From an uncultured Campylobacter sp. (GTDB lineage Bacteria > Campylobacterota > Campylobacteria > Campylobacterales > Campylobacteraceae), in contig NZ_CALIMW010000137.1 of the NCBI RefSeq assembly GCF_938045405.1, forward strand, positions 1 to 18,095: DNA of 18,095 nt, read 5' to 3'. Positions 15,065 to 18,095 of this stretch are shown one piece after another. Made by a program: the position numbers and the translations under genes. The notes beneath the pieces were generated by a model. The model worked only from the letters and a program-made list of their open reading frames with translations. It had not been told where the DNA came from and did no database searches. Each line of letters opens with the position of its first letter. Within the stretch, counting starts at the first letter, position 1.

Positions 15065-17974
15065 TTGAAAAATTTGCCCTCTAAAAATCTCTTTGTCTAC
15101 ACTAGCTCGCGTGCGCTACGCGCGGCGCTGCAAAGCGAGGGCGGCGGCGTGCTGGCGCCTAGGATTACGTTGGCGGAATTCTACGAAAAGGCGCTTTTTG
15201 TGCCGGATCTTGTCGCTTGCGGTGAGATAGACCGCGCGCTTTTTATGAAACAAGCGGTAAACAAGAGCAAGCGCGCAGGCGAGAGGCTTAAATTCCCTAG
15301 CGAGCTTTACGAGTTTATGCGCAACCGCGAGTATCTTTTCGGCTTTTTCAAGGAGCTTGCGACGGAGCGCGTAAGTATCGATGCGCTCGATCTTAGCGAT
15401 ACCTATGCGTGGTATGCCGAGCATTTTGAAATTCTGCGAGAGCTAGCGGGGGCGTATGCAAGGATTCTGCGTGAGCATGGATTTTACGACGAGATCACGC
15501 TCCCCGCGCTTTATGAGATAAATGAGTCCTATTTGCGCGGATTTGAGCGGATAGAAATCAACATCGACGGCAATCCTAGCGCATTTGAGTTCGAGGTTTT
15601 TAAGCGCGCTGCGGAGCTGAGCGAGGTTGTGTTGAGCTTTAGAGCCACGACTTTAAATTCCAAGCCCGTGCGCGCGGTGGAGGAGCTTTGCGGCATAAGC
15701 CTAGAGCCAGGTTTTGCATACCGCGTAAATCTTGGTACGGGTGAAATTCTAAGCCGAGAGTTGCTAAGCGTGGGCGGAGCGGTTGTGTGTAGAGGCTTTG
15801 AGTTGCGAAGCTTGCAGGCGAGCTATGTTTTTGAAAAAATTTCATCCTTTGTGCGCGCGGGCATTGCGCCGGAGCGCATCGCGGTGATTTTGCCCGACGA
15901 GAGTTTTGCCGGCACGCTGCGGCTTTACGACGAGCGCATCGCAAGGGCTCGCGGCTCGCACAGGCTGCTAAATTTTGCGATGGGAGAGAAGCTTAAAGAT
16001 AGCCTATTTTACGTAACGCTAGAGAAAATTTCGCAATGCTTAAAAGAAGCGCGCACGCCGAAATTTGGCGTAGATTACCGCGCATTCAAAAGCCCGGATG
16101 GAGGATTTTTGAATGCGGAGGATTCCGCGGTACAGCAAAATTTAGCGCTAGGTAATTTCGCTTCTGAGAATTCTGCATCGCAAAATTTAGTACAGCAAAA
16201 TTCCGCGTTTGATTGCGAAATTTTTTCAAATTCTAAAGCGGATTTAAATTTTATGTCTGCAGGGGCGTTTGAAAATACGGAAAATTTTGAAATTCTGCGC
16301 GAAATTTCGGCGGAACGCGCTAATAGCGCGGAAGAGCAAAGCTTTTCGGCAGAGTTTGCAGAGTTGCAAGAGCCCTTGGAGTGTGCGCAGCAGCGCGATT
16401 ATTCGGTTAGCGCAAAACGGCAAGAGCTTTTAAAGCAGCAAGAGAGCCTACGACACTCTATGCAACTGGAGCATATAGAGCTTGAGGAAGAAGATGGGCA
16501 TTCAAAAAGTCCTAAGCAGCGCGATCGCTTTAGGTGCTCTAAAATATGCGAGGGCGCAGATGAGTATCCGCAGCGCCCAAACCCGCAGGAGCTTGATCTG
16601 TTTTTTGCGAGTGTGGACGTGGATGAGGCGCTTTTTGGCGAGTTTGCGCGCGATTTTACAAAGCAAGTAAGCTTTGAGCATTTCGAGGCGCTAATTGTAA
16701 AGCTTGCCTGTTTACCCAAAATTAGCGACGCGCTACTGCAAGAAAAGCTAAAAGAGCCGCTATATCTAATTAAAATTTTGCTTCGAAAATTTAAGGACGA
16801 AAACCTAAGCTTGGGCAATCTAATCGATCTTTTTTTGTTAGAAATTTCGCGCATTAAGCTCGATGATGTTCGTGGCGGAAAGGTCACGGTAATGGGACTT
16901 TTAGAGAGCCGCGGACTGCAATTTGACGGCGTGATAATCCCCGATTTTAACGATGATCTGGTGCCAAAGCGCAGTAGCGGAGAGATGTTTTTAAACTCCG
17001 CTTTGCGCGCTAGAGCAGGGCTTATCAGCCACGCAGATCGCGAAAATTTACAAAGATTTTACTACGACGGCTTGCTAAGAGGCGCTAAAAAAAGCGCGAT
17101 TTGCTATCTGCAAAGCGTCGAGAAATTGCCTTCGCGGTTTTTGAAAAGCTTTGAAGTGCAACAAGACGCGGAATTTTCGCAGGAGGATTATTTGCGGCTT
17201 TTTGGGAGGGAGGAATTTAAGTCCGCCTTATGCGGACAAGAAGATCCCGTGGCTCGCCATGATTTTTTTGCCGAGGAGCTGTCGTTTTCGCGGCTGGATA
17301 CGTTTTTAGAATGCAAGAGGAAGTATTATTACCGCTACGTTTTCGGGCTAAAAGAGGGGCTAAAATTTGGCGAGGACAATGCGCTTTTAGGCAAAATTTT
17401 ACATACGAGTTTTCAGCGTTTATACGAGCGAGCGGGGATGAAATTTAGTATGGAAAAATTTCGCCCTATTTATTCGCAGCTTGCGCGAGAAGCGGGCATC
17501 GCGCGCTTTGATGCAGAGCTTGAGCTAAAAGCTGTAGAAAAGCTAGCTAGGCTTTTAGAAGAGCATGAGCAAATTTGGAGCTTTAGCGGCAGTGAAGTAT
17601 CGCTAAAAGGCGAGCTTGACGGAGTGCGGCTAAGCGGGCGGATCGACCGCATTGACGAAGACAAGGCAGGGCGGAAGTTTATCATCGATTACAAACGTGG
17701 TTCAGCTAAAAAACATATGGAAAAATTCCAGCTTACGTTTTATCGCGCACTTTTGGCTCAGGAGTGCGAATGCGCCTATCTGTCGCTAAAAGACTGCGCG
17801 TTTGCGGCTCCTGGTGACAAAACGCCTAGCTTAGAAAATCTGCGCGAGACGCTAAGCTCTATCGGCAAGGAATTTGCAAGCGAGGTTGCTTTTACGCGCA
17901 CGGAAGTGGTGCAAAGCTGCGAATACTGCGATTATAAAATCATTTGCAAGGGGCAGATCGATGGCAAAATTTGA
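15065..17974 (+). CDS. addB: AddB-like subunit of the AddAB helicase-nuclease (RecB-family nuclease)
   Basis: A 969-residue protein counted from TTG 15065, chosen because AAAGGA (15053-15058) lies six bases upstream. The longer reading from TTG 15011 would begin upstream of the presumed -10. AddAB processes double-strand breaks for RecA-dependent repair. The N-terminus (MKNLPSKNLFVYTSSRALRA) has no Walker A P-loop, so this subunit is probably not an active helicase. Residues ~611-635 (GLLESRGLQFDGVIIPDFND) match the UvrD/AddB motif with the ESRGLxFDGV core. The C-terminal PD-(D/E)XK nuclease (~742-965) shows FSRLDTFLECKRKYYYRY, GRIDRID (Asp861) and FIIDYKRG (Asp875, Lys877). Cys750 with Cys952, Cys955 and Cys961 (SCEYCDYKIIC) fit the Fe-S cluster of AddB-type nucleases. 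Residues ~352-512 are a low-complexity Gln/Ser/Glu/Asn-rich insertion. The last 14 bases overlap addA. Identity as AddB rests on these motifs and on addA following. Confidence 0.88.
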   Translation: MKNLPSKNLFVYTSSRALRAALQSEGGGVLAPRITLAEFYEKALFVPDLVACGEIDRALFMKQAVNKSKRAGERLKFPSELYEFMRNREYLFGFFKELATERVSIDALDLSDTYAWYAEHFEILRELAGAYARILREHGFYDEITLPALYEINESYLRGFERIEINIDGNPSAFEFEVFKRAAELSEVVLSFRATTLNSKPVRAVEELCGISLEPGFAYRVNLGTGEILSRELLSVGGAVVCRGFELRSLQASYVFEKISSFVRAGIAPERIAVILPDESFAGTLRLYDERIARARGSHRLLNFAMGEKLKDSLFYVTLEKISQCLKEARTPKFGVDYRAFKSPDGGFLNAEDSAVQQNLALGNFASENSASQNLVQQNSAFDCEIFSNSKADLNFMSAGAFENTENFEILREISAERANSAEEQSFSAEFAELQEPLECAQQRDYSVSAKRQELLKQQESLRHSMQLEHIELEEEDGHSKSPKQRDRFRCSKICEGADEYPQRPNPQELDLFFASVDVDEALFGEFARDFTKQVSFEHFEALIVKLACLPKISDALLQEKLKEPLYLIKILLRKFKDENLSLGNLIDLFLLEISRIKLDDVRGGKVTVMGLLESRGLQFDGVIIPDFNDDLVPKRSSGEMFLNSALRARAGLISHADRENLQRFYYDGLLRGAKKSAICYLQSVEKLPSRFLKSFEVQQDAEFSQEDYLRLFGREEFKSALCGQEDPVARHDFFAEELSFSRLDTFLECKRKYYYRYVFGLKEGLKFGEDNALLGKILHTSFQRLYERAGMKFSMEKFRPIYSQLAREAGIARFDAELELKAVEKLARLLEEHEQIWSFSGSEVSLKGELDGVRLSGRIDRIDEDKAGRKFIIDYKRGSAKKHMEKFQLTFYRALLAQECECAYLSLKDCAFAAPGDKTPSLENLRETLSSIGKEFASEVAFTRTEVVQSCEYCDYKIICKGQIDGKI
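16130..16202 (+). repeat. short direct repeats inside the addB insertion
   Basis: GTACAGCAAAATT occurs at 16130-16142 and again at 16190-16202, 60 bases apart, and GCAAAATTTAG occurs at 16134-16144 and 16180-16190. The encoded stretch is Gln/Asn/Ser-rich (VQQNLALG ... LVQQNSAF). The repeats and spacing suggest growth by slippage or duplication, and the unit is in frame (60 bases is 20 codons). Confidence 0.6.
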
Positions 17975-18095
17975 AAATTATCTGGCGCTTGAAGCAAGCG
18001 CAGGCAGCGGCAAGACCTTCAATCTCGCGGTCAGGTTCATCGAGCTGGTGCGCCTGCTGGGGCGGATGCGCTATCGTACGAGTTACGGGCAGAAC
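17961..18095 (+). CDS. addA: AddA (RecB-like helicase-nuclease subunit), 5' end only
   Basis: From ATG 17961, 45 codons are visible before the window ends. They begin MAKFENYLALEASAGSGKTF, with the UvrD/RecB-type Walker A (ASAGSGKTF) that in AddA binds ATP for DNA unwinding. NLAVRFIELVRLLG fits the helix after the P-loop. The start overlaps the end of addB by 14 bases, as expected for coupled addB-addA genes. After LLG the reading frame gives RMRYRTSYGQN, which does not look like the family, whereas one extra base at the GGGG run (18059-18062) would give LLGADALSYELRAE, closer to the usual LLGA pattern. A frameshift or a sequence error is therefore possible. The rest of the gene cannot be judged. 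Confidence 0.82.
   Translation, partial: MAKFENYLALEASAGSGKTFNLAVRFIELVRLLGRMRYRTSYGQN

Noticed and set aside
16399..16887. 162-codon minus-strand ORF across the addB insertion
   Set aside because: Ser-rich shadow of the Gln/Glu-rich addB frame, with no family match; the plus frame continues through conserved AddB motifs on both sides.

Overview
This window reads as chromosomal, housekeeping-type DNA from an epsilonproteobacterium, most likely a Campylobacter of the higher-GC, oral or anaerobic group. C. gracilis is my best guess from memory and is not verified. The grounds are dense AAATTT/GAATTT motifs, TAAAAT-type -10 boxes, strong AAGGA-type ribosome binding sites, TTG starts, and a purA - DUF507 - carA - response regulator - addB - addA order that resembles, as I recall it, the C. 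jejuni Cj1498c-Cj1481c region. No tRNA, rRNA, insertion sequence, prophage, CRISPR array or toxin-antitoxin pair was seen.

Left end (1-655): the 5' part of an mlaA (VacJ-family) lipoprotein gene runs leftward off the window. It diverges from a molybdate locus, and both genes have readable sigma70-like promoters.

Molybdate block (600-5222): modE (regulator with two Mop domains), modA (periplasmic binding protein), a small two-Mop-domain protein, modC (ATPase with one Mop domain), then a 992-base gap without genes, then modB (permease). A perfect inverted repeat fitting TATAT-N7-TATAT sits in the modE promoter and is a probable ModE operator. Together the genes make one high-affinity molybdate (possibly tungstate) importer with its sensor and up to five Mop modules.

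Central block (5243-11448): a 1355-aa membrane protein with a periplasmic sensor region, several PAS domains, an intact GGDEF domain with I-site, and an EAL domain that has lost catalytic residues. It overlaps a hisZ-like gene by ATGA, which overlaps purA the same way, so the three are probably translated as one coupled unit.

Right block (11449-18095): a DUF507 gene overlapping carA, a strong terminator, about 0.8 kb without genes, an OmpR-type response regulator with no kinase beside it, a GC-rich hairpin, then addB (RecB-like nuclease with Fe-S cysteines and a roughly 160-residue low-complexity insertion) overlapping the start of addA. AddA may carry a one-base frameshift just inside the window end.

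No wholly new system is evident. The most distinctive signals are the RAATTY-like motif density in the two long gaps, the GGDEF/degenerate-EAL gene coupled to hisZ and purA, the split molybdate operon, the AddB insertion and the possible addA frameshift.
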